Part shown: in pieces, positions 52,914-60,090 of the stretch
How the letters are laid out: each line of letters begins with the position of its first letter
How positions within the stretch are numbered: the first letter of the stretch is position 1
From: Acetobacter oryzifermentans
GTDB lineage: Bacteria; Pseudomonadota; Alphaproteobacteria; Acetobacterales; Acetobacteraceae
DNA: 64,000 nucleotides
Assembly: GCF_001628715.1 (NCBI RefSeq)
Contig: NZ_CP011120.1
Location: 558,001 to 622,000, forward strand
Reading direction: 5' to 3'
Translations under genes and position numbers: made by a program
Notes under the pieces: generated by a model
What the model saw: only the letters and a program-made list of their open reading frames with translations
What the model was told of the DNA's origin: nothing
Databases searched by the model: none

Positions 52914-54439
52914 CCGCTCATATCTCCGCCTTGAACCACCCACGCTGGACTACGTTCATCTTCAAATGTGTCACGGAACCATGTTGTGCGGTTTGTGAAG
53001 TGTAGATGGCATGTGCCTTCTGGCCCTTGGCGATTTTTGGGTATCAGCACATCAGCTTTGCCTTCAGCCGCCTGCACGCGCAGTGCAAATTCACTGCATC
53101 TATTCGCATATTCCTCGTGATCTTCGCGGTCTTTACGCGTGAGCCCAGCATCAAGCTGTTTTTTAAGGTAATAGTGCTCACGATGCAGCAATAGAATAAC
53201 ATCTGCATCCTGTTCCAATGCGCCAGCATCACGCAGATCTGACATCATTGGACGCTTGTCTTCACGCCGTTCGCTTTCACGGTTCAACTGCGCCAGCACA
53301 ACGATTGGAACCTGAAGTTCAGTTGCAAGTTGTTTGAGCTGACCGGAGACTTTAGTAATCCGCTCATATGTGCGTTGATCTTCATATGTCGATCCAGCGG
53401 ACATAAGGCCAACATAATCCACCACAATCAGATCCAGTCCACGCTTGCTACGTTTCATGCGGCGAGCGCGGGAGCGCAGCTTTGCAACGGTGATGCGTGG
53501 TTGCGTATCTATTTCCAGCGCAAGTGTAGCAGCAGCCTGTTCACCTGCTTGTAAATCCTTCCACTGGAAGCCGGAGAGCACTTCCCGTTCGCCGGTTTCT
53601 GCATGTTCCGGGATATCATAGCGCCGACCGGTGAACACCGACTGTGTGGAAAGATCTGCCCAAGCTGCACCAGCTCGTGCCCCCAGCTGCGGTGCTGTCA
53701 TCTCTCCCGACCAGAACAGTACGCTGCTACCAGCAGCGGCAGAACGCACAGCGATGCCAAAACCTAGAGATGTTTTCCCCATGGCAGGCCGCGCGCCCAG
53801 TAAATACATGGCTGATGGCATAAGGCCACCTGTCATGCGGTCTAGCGCACGATATCCCCATGTTATGCCGGCAAGGCCATTACCGCGTTGCGCCGCATCT
53901 TCTGCTGCTAAACGGGCCTGCTCCATAGAATATGCTAGGCTGAATGTGGGCATGGATTCATCTGTGCCACGTGCCAGTTCCAGCATGTGGTTTTCCAGCA
54001 TATCGACAATATCGGAACCCGTTTCTTCGCCGGGGCGGCAGCAAAGATCCAATGTTTCTGAGCAGGCTTTAAAAAGGCATCGCCGTACCCATGCATCCTT
54101 AATGGCCAAAGCATAGGAGGTGGCATTTAGAATCCCCACCATGGAAGCCAAGAGCGCACCTAAAACCTGAGCCGCTGTTTGCTTGCCTAGAAGGATATCT
54201 CCTTCCAGCATAGGCCTGAGAGTAACAGGATCTGCGCTTGCACCAGAGTTTATGAGTTTTCGGCACAGATCAAATATGCGGCCAAACAATGGATTGGCGA
54301 AGTGCTCAGGTTCAACAATTTCTTCAACTTTATGAAATGCTTTGTTGTTTGTTAAAATTGCCCCTAGCAGAGACTGTTCTGCTGCGGTGTTAGCCGGAGG
54401 CTGGCGCAGAACGTCCCCAAATACACCGCCGTCAGCCAT
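52910..54439 (-). CDS. dnaB: replicative DNA helicase, DnaB family
   Basis: A 509-residue hexameric helicase from the ATG at 54439, preceded by GGAGG. The N-terminal domain is NTAAEQSLLGAILTNNKAFH. The RecA-like domain has Walker A (YLLGARPAMGKTSLGFG), DLIVVDYVGLMSAGSTYEDQ, and LRDAGALEQDADVILLLHRE. The DnaB of a phage loads at its origin and drives its replication. It overlaps the small gene downstream by 4 bp. Confidence 0.93.
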   Translation of the reverse strand: MADGGVFGDVLRQPPANTAAEQSLLGAILTNNKAFHKVEEIVEPEHFANPLFGRIFDLCRKLINSGASADPVTLRPMLEGDILLGKQTAAQVLGALLASMVGILNATSYALAIKDAWVRRCLFKACSETLDLCCRPGEETGSDIVDMLENHMLELARGTDESMPTFSLAYSMEQARLAAEDAAQRGNGLAGITWGYRALDRMTGGLMPSAMYLLGARPAMGKTSLGFGIAVRSAAAGSSVLFWSGEMTAPQLGARAGAAWADLSTQSVFTGRRYDIPEHAETGEREVLSGFQWKDLQAGEQAAATLALEIDTQPRITVAKLRSRARRMKRSKRGLDLIVVDYVGLMSAGSTYEDQRTYERITKVSGQLKQLATELQVPIVVLAQLNRESERREDKRPMMSDLRDAGALEQDADVILLLHREHYYLKKQLDAGLTRKDREDHEEYANRCSEFALRVQAAEGKADVLIPKNRQGPEGTCHLHFTNRTTWFRDTFEDERSPAWVVQGGDMSG

Positions 54440-54878
54440 GATTTGCCTCCCAACGAATTTCTTTTGCGGGAATGTAGCGTGCAACGGATACGCCAAGACC
54501 GAGTGCAGACAGAACAGGCGTAAAACCGCGCGCACCGTTCATGATATTGCTGAGTGTGGATGGAGCGATACAGCAGTTACGCGCAAATTCTACTTGAGAT
54601 CCGCATTCACGCACCGCTGTATTCAGTTTTTCGTAAACTTGCTTTTGGCGTAAATAATGCCCTGGCTCATTGATAACCGGCCAGACCAGTAACCGCACAT
54701 ATCCCATAGCTGATAAAATACGCGGGCCGGGATTGCTGCGGGCTGATTGTGTATCGCTCACAAGCCTTACCGGTAAGCCATGACGTGCGGCAAAAGCTGA
54801 AAGGCCACCTGCGTGCATGATAGAAGTATTCAGTTTTTCGTAAAACTGCTGAAGCGTTAAAGCAGTTAATTTAGACAT
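54432..54878 (-). CDS. DNA-binding-like protein with two tandem helix-turn-helix units
   Basis: A 148-residue protein made of two copies of one unit: FYEKLNTSIMHAGGLSAFAA (about residues 12-31) and VYEKLNTAVRECGSQVEFAR (about 81-100), each followed by a predicted recognition helix (PVRLVSDTQ; APSTLSNIM). The duplication is visible in the DNA too: the bases ATTCAGTTTTTCGTAAA occur near 54624 and 54827. It is probably a phage early regulator. Its end overlaps the DnaB start by 8 bp. Confidence 0.7.
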   Translation of the reverse strand: MSKLTALTLQQFYEKLNTSIMHAGGLSAFAARHGLPVRLVSDTQSARSNPGPRILSAMGYVRLLVWPVINEPGHYLRQKQVYEKLNTAVRECGSQVEFARNCCIAPSTLSNIMNGARGFTPVLSALGLGVSVARYIPAKEIRWEANHG

Positions 54879-55119
54879 CTGAGCGTCTCACAATAAGAGG
54901 ATTGTGCGTAAAACCACTAGAAACACGTTTCTGAAACAGCAGATTAGGGCGGATGCGAGCCTGTTCTGCTAAGTGTGTAGGGTTAAGCGGACGTGGCGTT
55001 ATAAAACGCCGAGATTTGCGCGGAGCTGGCTCTGGCTGAATTTCGGGTTTTTTCTGAACAGGTTGGCCTGTCCCCCATAGCGCCAGAAGGCCTTTGCTCC
55101 ATGGGCGTAGTTTGCTCAT
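54871..55119 (-). CDS. small early phage protein
   Basis: An 82-residue basic, Pro/Arg-rich protein starting MSKLRPWSKGLLALWGTGQP. AAAGG lies 8 nt before its ATG, and its stop overlaps the start of the next gene, which supports it as real. Its first half overlaps the gene at 54983 in another frame. No family is recognised. Confidence 0.55.
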   Translation of the reverse strand: MSKLRPWSKGLLALWGTGQPVQKKPEIQPEPAPRKSRRFITPRPLNPTHLAEQARIRPNLLFQKRVSSGFTHNPLIVRRSDV

Positions 55120-55300
55120 GACTATAACCTTTGCCAATACCGTCTTTTTTACGAACTAAACCGAGGAAAGCACGGCGTTTTTTGATTGTTGGTATGCTAA
55201 TTTGAAGTTTAGCCGCTTGCCGCTTGATGCTCAGACCGCAGCGGGCAAAGCGGCGTAATTCTGGATCTATTCTGCGCCAGTTGAGTGCTTCACGCGCCAT
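54983..55300 (-). CDS. small early phage protein overlapping its neighbour
   Basis: A 105-residue protein whose first half (LRRFARCGLSIKRQAAKLQI, SIPTIKKRRAFLGLV) looks like a helix-turn-helix. The ATG shares a base with the stop of the preceding gene (TGATG), so it is translationally coupled. The C-terminal third overlaps the start of the gene at 55119 by about 137 bp in a different frame and has odd composition, so the true end may matter less than the N-terminus. Confidence 0.5.
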   Translation of the reverse strand: MAREALNWRRIDPELRRFARCGLSIKRQAAKLQISIPTIKKRRAFLGLVRKKDGIGKGYSHEQTTPMEQRPSGAMGDRPTCSEKTRNSARASSAQISAFYNATSA

Positions 55301-55779
55301 CAGGATGCACTTGCTCCATCAGCAATGTTCACCTGCAACGGCTTGCCGTCAGCGATGATCCTGTGCGCTGTGGCTTCAATATGATGCAGTGATGTACGGG
55401 CACGTTGTGCATGAATGAGGATTTCGTGCGCTTCCTGCACATCCACATTGCCATCCGCCATACTTTCAAAGCCCTTTTGCAGAACTTCGCTAGTCGCTTT
55501 GGCAAACTTGCCCATATCGTGCGGTAGCAGACCGTTGCCGAACTTGACCGGCACCAGGGCAAAACCTTCTGCCTGAGCCATAACGGAAAGAATAAGCGGC
55601 TCTTGCGCTTCTTTATCCAGCTCGACAGCAACATCTACCGGCACCACAGCCGCTTTTTCACGGTTGCAGTAATCGGAAAGCTGCGTGATGCCGACACGCA
55701 CAGCGCGGGATATTGAATCCAGCCCACCGCAGGCTTTGATGGCCGTGCGTGTGGCTGTTTTGATAGCTGCGGTTAGCAT
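55300..55779 (-). CDS. phage regulatory protein (CII-like region)
   Basis: A 159-residue protein. Residues 12-45 (AIKACGGLDSISRAVRVGIT, QLSDYCN) fit a helix-turn-helix. The rest is a helical oligomerisation-like region with a GNGLLPHDMGKFAKATSEVL segment. It lies in the leftward early operon where CII-type regulators occur. The function is inferred. Confidence 0.6.
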   Translation of the reverse strand: MLTAAIKTATRTAIKACGGLDSISRAVRVGITQLSDYCNREKAAVVPVDVAVELDKEAQEPLILSVMAQAEGFALVPVKFGNGLLPHDMGKFAKATSEVLQKGFESMADGNVDVQEAHEILIHAQRARTSLHHIEATAHRIIADGKPLQVNIADGASAS

Positions 55780-55876
55780 GGCGCATGACCCGCAGCAGAG
55801 GTGCTGGCAGCGGCATTGATGCCGCTGTCAGCTACGTCCATCATGCATGTGTCACCAACATGAAAGGACGATTCTG

Positions 55877-56119
55877 ATGGAGAAAAATGATCCTCAGAAA
55901 TCTTTGAGAGATATGCACGAACTTGAAGGGGCGCGCGCACGTGCAGAAGCCATGAAAATAGCGTTAAGGGTTGCAGTGAAGTTACTGCCTCACGAAAGTC
56001 AGTTAGAACTGCAAAGTATTTTGCAGAATTATTGCTCCGGCGCGATGCCATTGTTAGGAATGGATGAAGCGCTTCAGATTGTGAAAGATAGCTCACCGCC
56101 GACACCCCACATGCAGTAA
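55877..56119 (+). CDS. small 80-residue protein, paralogue of the host gene at 21390
   Basis: An 80-residue protein started at the ATG at 55877, with AGGA 8 nt upstream. It runs against the surrounding leftward early genes and overlaps the end of the gene at 56093. It matches the gene at 21390 residue for residue in length and at its C-terminus (GMDEALQIVKDSSP). Function unknown. Confidence 0.6.
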   Translation: MEKNDPQKSLRDMHELEGARARAEAMKIALRVAVKLLPHESQLELQSILQNYCSGAMPLLGMDEALQIVKDSSPPTPHMQ

Positions 56120-56617
56120 AAATTCCGCAGTAATTTGGCGCATTCTTTGGCGCTGTTTTTCAGGAATAGGCGGGAATTTTTTTGGGCACTTTGCACTGGC
56201 CTGATCACAAGCAGCAAAATAATCTTCCAGACCGGTCATAAGTGGATCAGGGTTGCTGGTGGCGGCATCGCTGCCGCCACCAGCTTTTGGAGATGGCTGC
56301 GCTGAAGGAATATGTCCCTCCACGTGCGAAGCCCTTAAAGAAGAATGCTGTCGATCCTGATACTCCCACTCTTTTTGACGACATTCCTCCAGCCAATCCA
56401 GTGTCTCATCCACCCAAGTAACGTAGGGTTTGAGAAACCACTGCACGGCGCGAAACTGCGCAAGATAAGATCCAGTATCCTGAGTTAATGCGCGTGCGCA
56501 ATCGCACATCCAGACCGGATAAAATCGAGCAACCCAAAGGGTTTGCGCCAATTTATTGCTCGTATGCGCCTTAGCTTGCATGAAGGTATTTGGTTTAGGT
56601 GGGTAATTCTGTTTCAT
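56093..56617 (-). CDS. early phage protein of unknown function
   Basis: A 174-residue protein starting MKQNYPPKPNTFMQAKAHTS. It has an aromatic, charged middle (FLKPYVTWVDETLDWLEECR) and a Pro-rich tail. It starts within the upstream gene's stop, so it is coupled to it. No family is recognised. Confidence 0.6.
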   Translation of the reverse strand: MKQNYPPKPNTFMQAKAHTSNKLAQTLWVARFYPVWMCDCARALTQDTGSYLAQFRAVQWFLKPYVTWVDETLDWLEECRQKEWEYQDRQHSSLRASHVEGHIPSAQPSPKAGGGSDAATSNPDPLMTGLEDYFAACDQASAKCPKKFPPIPEKQRQRMRQITAEFLLHVGCRR

Positions 56618-56940
56618 GCTGCGCCATCATGCTTTGCAGGCAAAGAAAGACGTTCGCTCGCATCTTGCGAAGGATCTGAAACGGTAAACGCAAACCGCCG
56701 GGTTTTTGAGCGAGGGCATACAACTACGGTATCGCCCACGCTTACCGGCATATTTTCACAGATAGCCGGTTTTCCGTTCACCTCAAGCGCCCCGCCGCGC
56801 ACAAGCCTACGAGCCTCACCATTCGTTCTGCAAAACTGCGGCGCATAGATCGGAATTAGGCTGAAGAGGGCAAAAGATGCCCGAAACGATTCCGGCTGAC
56901 AGGGTGAGGGCTTGGGCGTACTGCTCTGGTTATGGTTCAT
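56614..56940 (-). CDS. S4-like RNA-binding domain protein in the phage early operon
   Basis: A 108-residue protein. Residues 40-75 (RTNGEARRLVRGGALEVNGK) match the S4 RNA-binding domain seen in ribosomal protein S4, tyrosyl-tRNA synthetase and heat-shock protein Hsp15, where the pattern is 'SR.EA..lI..G.V.VNG', followed by NMPVSVGDTVVV. An S4 domain in an immediate-early phage operon is unusual. It might bind phage mRNA or a host tRNA or rRNA. Starts overlap the Cro-like gene by 4 bp. Confidence 0.65.
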   Translation of the reverse strand: MNHNQSSTPKPSPCQPESFRASFALFSLIPIYAPQFCRTNGEARRLVRGGALEVNGKPAICENMPVSVGDTVVVCPRSKTRRFAFTVSDPSQDASERLSLPAKHDGAA

Positions 56941-57188
56941 GCGAGTTCACCCTCAATTTGTATTTGCGGATCGGCAAGTAGGGTGCCGGTCAAAGTTTTT
57001 GGAGTCGGGTATAGATCTGGGCGCAATTCCCAAGGCGCAATGCCTGTGATTTCTGCGACAGCAAGCACTCGTTTTGGCGGGATTTTGCGCCATGAATGGA
57101 TAGACGGTGCCTTAATATTGAGACGCCGAGCCAATTCAGTAGGGCCACCTGCCAATTTGATCGCTCTATCTACAACCGCTTCTTTCAT
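56937..57188 (-). CDS. Cro-like helix-turn-helix regulator, likely leaderless
   Basis: An 83-residue protein from the ATG at 57188. Residues 10-35 (AIKLAGGPTELARRLNIKAP, SIHSW) form a Cro/YdaS-type helix-turn-helix. It is divergent from the CI-like repressor and heads the leftward early operon. The -10 box TATTGA on the minus strand (57195-57200) lies 7 bases before the ATG, so the transcript may begin at the start codon itself. Confidence 0.85.
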   Translation of the reverse strand: MKEAVVDRAIKLAGGPTELARRLNIKAPSIHSWRKIPPKRVLAVAEITGIAPWELRPDLYPTPKTLTGTLLADPQIQIEGELA

Positions 57189-57194
57189 ACCCAA

Positions 57195-57223
57195 TCAATA
57201 GGCAATGCCTAGCAATAATGCAA
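57195..57223 (-). promoter_or_regulatory. leftward early promoter
   Basis: On the minus strand TTGCAT (57218-57223), a 17-bp spacer and TATTGA (57195-57200) form a good sigma-70-type promoter. It overlaps the operator at 57199-57211, so repressor binding would block it. The predicted start is at or next to the first base of the Cro-like gene. Confidence 0.6.
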
Positions 57224-57257
57224 TAGGCAAATGCTAGGTGATGGTAGGTGTTTCCTA
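57199..57257. promoter_or_regulatory. three repressor operators in the CI/Cro switch
   Basis: Three 13-bp sites lie between the divergent regulators: TAGGCAATGCCTA at 57199-57211 (perfect dyad), TAGGCAAATGCTA at 57224-57236 and TAGGTGTTTCCTA at 57245-57257. Their spacings of 25 and 21 bp recall the lambda OR arrangement of three sites. The first overlaps the leftward promoter and the third lies in the CI promoter, suggesting the same bistable logic. Copies of the first site recur at 58177 and 58203. Confidence 0.75.
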
Positions 57258-57267
57258 CTGATATAAA
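57239..57267 (+). promoter_or_regulatory. weak promoter for the CI-like repressor
   Basis: TATAAA at 57262-57267 lies 6 bases before the predicted start at the repressor ATG (57273), giving a leaderless message as for lambda cI from PRM. A -35 at 57239-57244 (TGATGG) is poor, which fits a promoter needing activation. Confidence 0.45.
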
Positions 57268-57272
57268 AAATT

Positions 57273-57914
57273 ATGGATACATGGCCTGAACGACTGAAGC
57301 GGTTCCGTAATGCAACACGCCTTTCTCAAGCAAAGGTCGCGCGGGCGTTAGGCATTGCACCAGCCTCAGTCGCGCAATGGGAAATAGGCCGCAGCAAACC
57401 TTCCCTAGAACGGCTGTCAGCTTTAGCTGCCCTTTATAATGTTTCGTTAGAAGAGCTATGCGGGAACGATTTAGGGTCGCCGAAAGAGGCATTACGTCAC
57501 TCTAACTGCGATGGTAATCCATCGTTGCGGCTTCCTGTATCTGGGTTTGTCGCCGGGGCTGATCGTGTAGTTATCTTTGAAAATGGGGACATTCAAGAAG
57601 ATGGCGAAGTGCAGCTACCATTCCCAATATACGATGGGATAGTGCTGCGAGTTACCGGAGAATCCATGGTGCCCCGCTATAGACCAGGTGAAGTAATAGG
57701 CATCCGCTTACCTGGACGGCCATGCTTGGGCTTAAAGCTCATTGGGCGTGATGTTGTGGCTAAACTATCAGATGGCCAAGTGGTTTTGAAAACTGTGGCA
57801 GCAGGGCCGGAGACCGGTTCATTTGTATTAACATCAGTAAATCCAATGGTTCCCCCTATTTATAATCCAGAAATAGAATGGGCAGCGCCTATTGATTTTC
57901 ATATGTTAGGATAA
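57273..57914 (+). CDS. CI-like phage repressor with S24 self-cleavage domain
   Basis: A 213-residue repressor. Residues 5-60 are the helix-turn-helix (LSQAKVARALGIAPASVAQW). The C-terminal domain has a cleavage site A94-G95 (GFVAGADRVV), the catalytic S131 (VTGESMVPRYRPGE) and K173 (GQVVLKTV), as in LexA/lambda CI. So the prophage is probably induced by the SOS response. It is divergent from the Cro-like gene across three operators and has no ribosome site in front. Confidence 0.92.
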   Translation: MDTWPERLKRFRNATRLSQAKVARALGIAPASVAQWEIGRSKPSLERLSALAALYNVSLEELCGNDLGSPKEALRHSNCDGNPSLRLPVSGFVAGADRVVIFENGDIQEDGEVQLPFPIYDGIVLRVTGESMVPRYRPGEVIGIRLPGRPCLGLKLIGRDVVAKLSDGQVVLKTVAAGPETGSFVLTSVNPMVPPIYNPEIEWAAPIDFHMLG

Positions 57915-57918
57915 TTTC

Positions 57919-58179
57919 ATGAATGGAAAGTTTCTATACGCTGCTGGTTTACTGCTTTTACTTTCTGGATGCAGCGGGAATAAATCAAATTCATACGATA
58001 ATGTCTATTACCCTGATGTTAGCCCACAAGATGAGGCTGCTTGTGAACTACAGGTAGCGCAAATACTCGGCCCTCCCAGAGAGACATTAACAGGTACTCT
58101 TGACCAAATTGGACCTAGAAAAGCCCTCATGCAGAAGTGCTATTTCTCCAAAGGTTATAAACCGTGGATGAAAAACTAG
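57919..58179 (+). CDS. small lipoprotein co-expressed with the repressor
   Basis: An 86-residue lipoprotein. The signal runs FLYAAGLLLLLSGC, with the lipobox Cys at residue 18, and the mature part has two further cysteines. It starts 4 bp after the repressor stop, with AGGA upstream, so it should be made in lysogens. Small lipoproteins in that place often block superinfection (as Ltp does in a Streptococcus phage); that role is an inference. Confidence 0.75.
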   Translation: MNGKFLYAAGLLLLLSGCSGNKSNSYDNVYYPDVSPQDEAACELQVAQILGPPRETLTGTLDQIGPRKALMQKCYFSKGYKPWMKN

Positions 58180-58219
58180 GCATTGCCTATTGACTGACTA
58201 AGTAGGCAATGCCTAGTAT
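58177..58219 (+). promoter_or_regulatory. second repressor operator pair with a promoter
   Basis: TAGGCATTGCCTA at 58177-58189 and TAGGCAATGCCTA at 58203-58215 are perfect matches to the first operator. Between and over them lies TTGACT (58190-58195), an 18-bp spacer and TAGTAT (58214-58219). Repressor would thus switch off the rightward run of genes that begins at about 58252. Confidence 0.7.
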
Positions 58220-58220
58220 C

Positions 58221-58246
58221 CCTCCATCGCCACGACGCGATGGAGG
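58221..58246 (+). promoter_or_regulatory. hairpin covering a ribosome binding site
   Basis: CCTCCATCG (58221-58229) pairs with CGATGGAGG (58238-58246). The right arm contains the GGAGG ribosome site of the start at 58252. A transcript beginning at the promoter above (about 58226) would lack most of the left arm and leave the site open, while read-through transcripts from the repressor would hide it. Confidence 0.4.
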
Positions 58247-58251
58247 AATGA

Positions 58252-58393
58252 ATGACACTTATTGCGGAACTCCGCACGGTATCGGATGCTGCGCTAGAGC
58301 GCTCCCGTGCTGCATCGCAGCTGATCACGGCCATTGGCCTACAGCATGCTATATACCTCCCTATTATCCTACATATTTTATCAGGGAAGTCGC
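58252..58393 (+). other. start of an uncertain reading frame under operator control
   Basis: GGAGG lies 5 nt before the ATG at 58252, and the first 45 codons look coding (MTLIAELRTVSDAALERSRA, ASQLITAIGLQHAIYLPIIL). The same frame continues to 59076, but beyond 58394 it is poor protein sequence (many Cys, Arg and Ser) and lies over the membrane-protein gene in another frame. Either a short protein precedes the membrane protein or a frameshift joins them. I cannot decide. Confidence 0.4.
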
Positions 58394-58909
58394 ATGATAG
58401 GGACAGTAAACAACAAGCAAGAAATTATGGTAGCTTCATCGGATATGGAGCTTTGGAAGGCCAATCAGGCCGTACGACTAGGCGAGTTAAGGTTGACTGC
58501 CCAAGCAACAGCTTTAGCCAGTGCGCAAACGCGATTGACGTCTATGATAGGATGGGTTGTAGCCAGTATTGCGATTGCTGGGGGAATTGCTTTCAAAAGC
58601 GAATTCAAGGTGGCTGGCTGCATTCTGCTTGGCGGAGTGCTGTTAACGGGCGTTATCGCAATTTATGCCATTCTTCCATTAAAATGGGCAGAAGTAGGCG
58701 CGCAGCCGCAGATCATTTTAGAAATGAGCAATCAAACAGAGTTGGAATGCCAACAATCCATAGCTCTGTATTATCAAAATGCCATTACCAGAAATGCCAA
58801 TCGTTTGGGATTGATCAAACAATTGGCAACCGTGGCGTGGATAATACTTCTTGTTACTCCACCTTGCGCGTGGATAGCGCAAATGTTTTGGAAAGTGATT
58901 ACGCCCTAG
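58394..58909 (+). CDS. multi-pass membrane protein of unknown function
   Basis: A 171-residue protein from the ATG at 58394 (GGGAAG upstream). A charged helical N-terminus is followed by two adjacent membrane helices (MIGWVVASIAIAGGIAF; VAGCILLGGVLLTGVIAIYA), a soluble loop, and a third helix near the C-terminus (VAWIILLVTPPCAWIAQMFW). It is expressed from the second repressor-controlled region. Small membrane proteins with this build include phage exclusion factors and defence effectors; no sequence motif supports a choice. Confidence 0.7.
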   Translation: MIGTVNNKQEIMVASSDMELWKANQAVRLGELRLTAQATALASAQTRLTSMIGWVVASIAIAGGIAFKSEFKVAGCILLGGVLLTGVIAIYAILPLKWAEVGAQPQIILEMSNQTELECQQSIALYYQNAITRNANRLGLIKQLATVAWIILLVTPPCAWIAQMFWKVITP

Positions 58910-58988
58910 GCGTTTGGAGTGGCGTCTGCACTCTATCACCGTCATCTGCGGGCAGAGGTAAAGGCCACGGTTTTTCTTTATCGCTCAT
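58899..58988 (-). CDS. possible 29-residue peptide on the opposite strand
   Basis: A short frame starts MSDKEKPWPLPLPADDGD, with GAGGAAACTG directly before the ATG (58986-58988). It overlaps the end of the membrane-protein gene by 11 bp. The strong ribosome site is the only support, so it is listed with low confidence. Confidence 0.25.
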   Translation of the reverse strand: MSDKEKPWPLPLPADDGDRVQTPLQTPRA

Positions 58989-59075
58989 CAGTTTCCTCAT
59001 CGAGTCTGTTGGAAGCCCGATGATGGAAGGCGCTGGAGGGTTCTGCAAGGGGCTCTCCAGCAAGGCTAGTGCGTG

Positions 59076-59237
59076 ATGGCTCAAGCTCCAGAACCGCCAC
59101 GCCCAGATCTGCCCTCAATATTCACACAGCATGAAACCTATAGAAGCGACTGTGATGCAGCATTACCTGCAATCGCTATAGTGTTTACTGCTGGAATATT
59201 GGTGGGTTTTGCCTTTGCTTTTGGGGTTTTGAATTAA
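59076..59237 (+). CDS. 53-residue membrane peptide
   Basis: A small frame starting MAQAPEPPRPDLPSIFTQHE, with one C-terminal membrane helix (AIAIVFTAGILVGFAFAFGV). Its stop abuts the next ATG (TAAATG), so it is likely co-translated. Function unknown. Confidence 0.6.
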   Translation: MAQAPEPPRPDLPSIFTQHETYRSDCDAALPAIAIVFTAGILVGFAFAFGVLN

Positions 59238-59474
59238 ATGCCCGAACACAGCAACATACGCGTGCCTAATCAAGATGCCCAATTGCAGTATCTGATTGCA
59301 TATCTTCTGCAACAGGCAGACCGCACGGACATGGCCGCGGCCACTTTACGTGCAGAACTGTTCATGCCCGCTGCAAAAGCTCTTGAAAACATAGCTGCCT
59401 GCGTGCGTGAACAGGCCGACGAACTGCAACTGCACCTCAAACACACCATTCTTGCAGAGGATCATACCCCATGA
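59238..59474 (+). CDS. small helical phage protein
   Basis: A 78-residue protein (MPEHSNIRVPNQDAQLQYLI) of helical character. It overlaps the next gene by 4 bp. Part of a run of small rightward genes between the repressor and integrase. Function unknown. Confidence 0.65.
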   Translation: MPEHSNIRVPNQDAQLQYLIAYLLQQADRTDMAAATLRAELFMPAAKALENIAACVREQADELQLHLKHTILAEDHTP

Positions 59475-59767
59475 CCTGCACACAATCCGCCACGTTCCCT
59501 GGCATGCGCATTATTCCCGTAGCCCGTGATGTTGTGGTGAAAGATCCATCCGGCAAAGGCCGGCACGCGTACCCAACCATTGGCCGCGAAACACGCACGC
59601 TGATGTTTGGAAAAACACCCGTAAAACACACGGTAGTTTTTGCTGACGGCCAGATACTGAACTTTCCGCCCGCGTGGATTGTGCCGATTGCAGACACCAT
59701 GCCGGACGCACCGCAGCATGGATCATTGGCGGAGTGCATGGAATGCCCCGATACCAGGCAACACTAA
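59471..59767 (+). CDS. small phage protein
   Basis: A 98-residue protein starting MTCTQSATFPGMRIIPVARD; beta-rich, with FADGQILNFPPAWIVPIADT near the C-terminus. Its start overlaps the upstream stop and its end overlaps the next gene by 25 bp. Function unknown. Confidence 0.6.
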   Translation: MTCTQSATFPGMRIIPVARDVVVKDPSGKGRHAYPTIGRETRTLMFGKTPVKHTVVFADGQILNFPPAWIVPIADTMPDAPQHGSLAECMECPDTRQH

Positions 59768-60090
59768 CGCGCAATCAGGCAGGCAGATACCAGGGCACGG
59801 TAACAGACCAGCACACAGGCAATCAGATTGAATTCCCTGATTGCAGCAAGGAGCGCAAGGCAGGCCGCTGGATTGTATCGGGTAAAAGCACAACACCCTG
59901 TCTGCCAGAATGGTTTTTGGAAATGCGTTCGATGGGTGACGGCCTGTTTGAAATAACGGCCACAGAGGACAGGAATTTTCTTATCCGGTTTCCTGAATGC
60001 GAGCAGGGCGAAATAGACGGACAGAGCGGCATAATCGGCTGGACAGACAATGTGCAGCTGATTGCAGCACGAAAGGAGAGGGCGGCATGA
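59743..60090 (+). CDS. small phage protein
   Basis: A 115-residue protein from the ATG at 59743, beginning MPRYQATLTRNQAGRYQGTV, with an FPDCSKERKAGRWIV segment. A longer frame to 59674 would overlap the previous gene more, so I prefer this start. The beta-rich composition suggests a compact domain; no family is known. Confidence 0.6.
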   Translation: MPRYQATLTRNQAGRYQGTVTDQHTGNQIEFPDCSKERKAGRWIVSGKSTTPCLPEWFLEMRSMGDGLFEITATEDRNFLIRFPECEQGEIDGQSGIIGWTDNVQLIAARKERAA

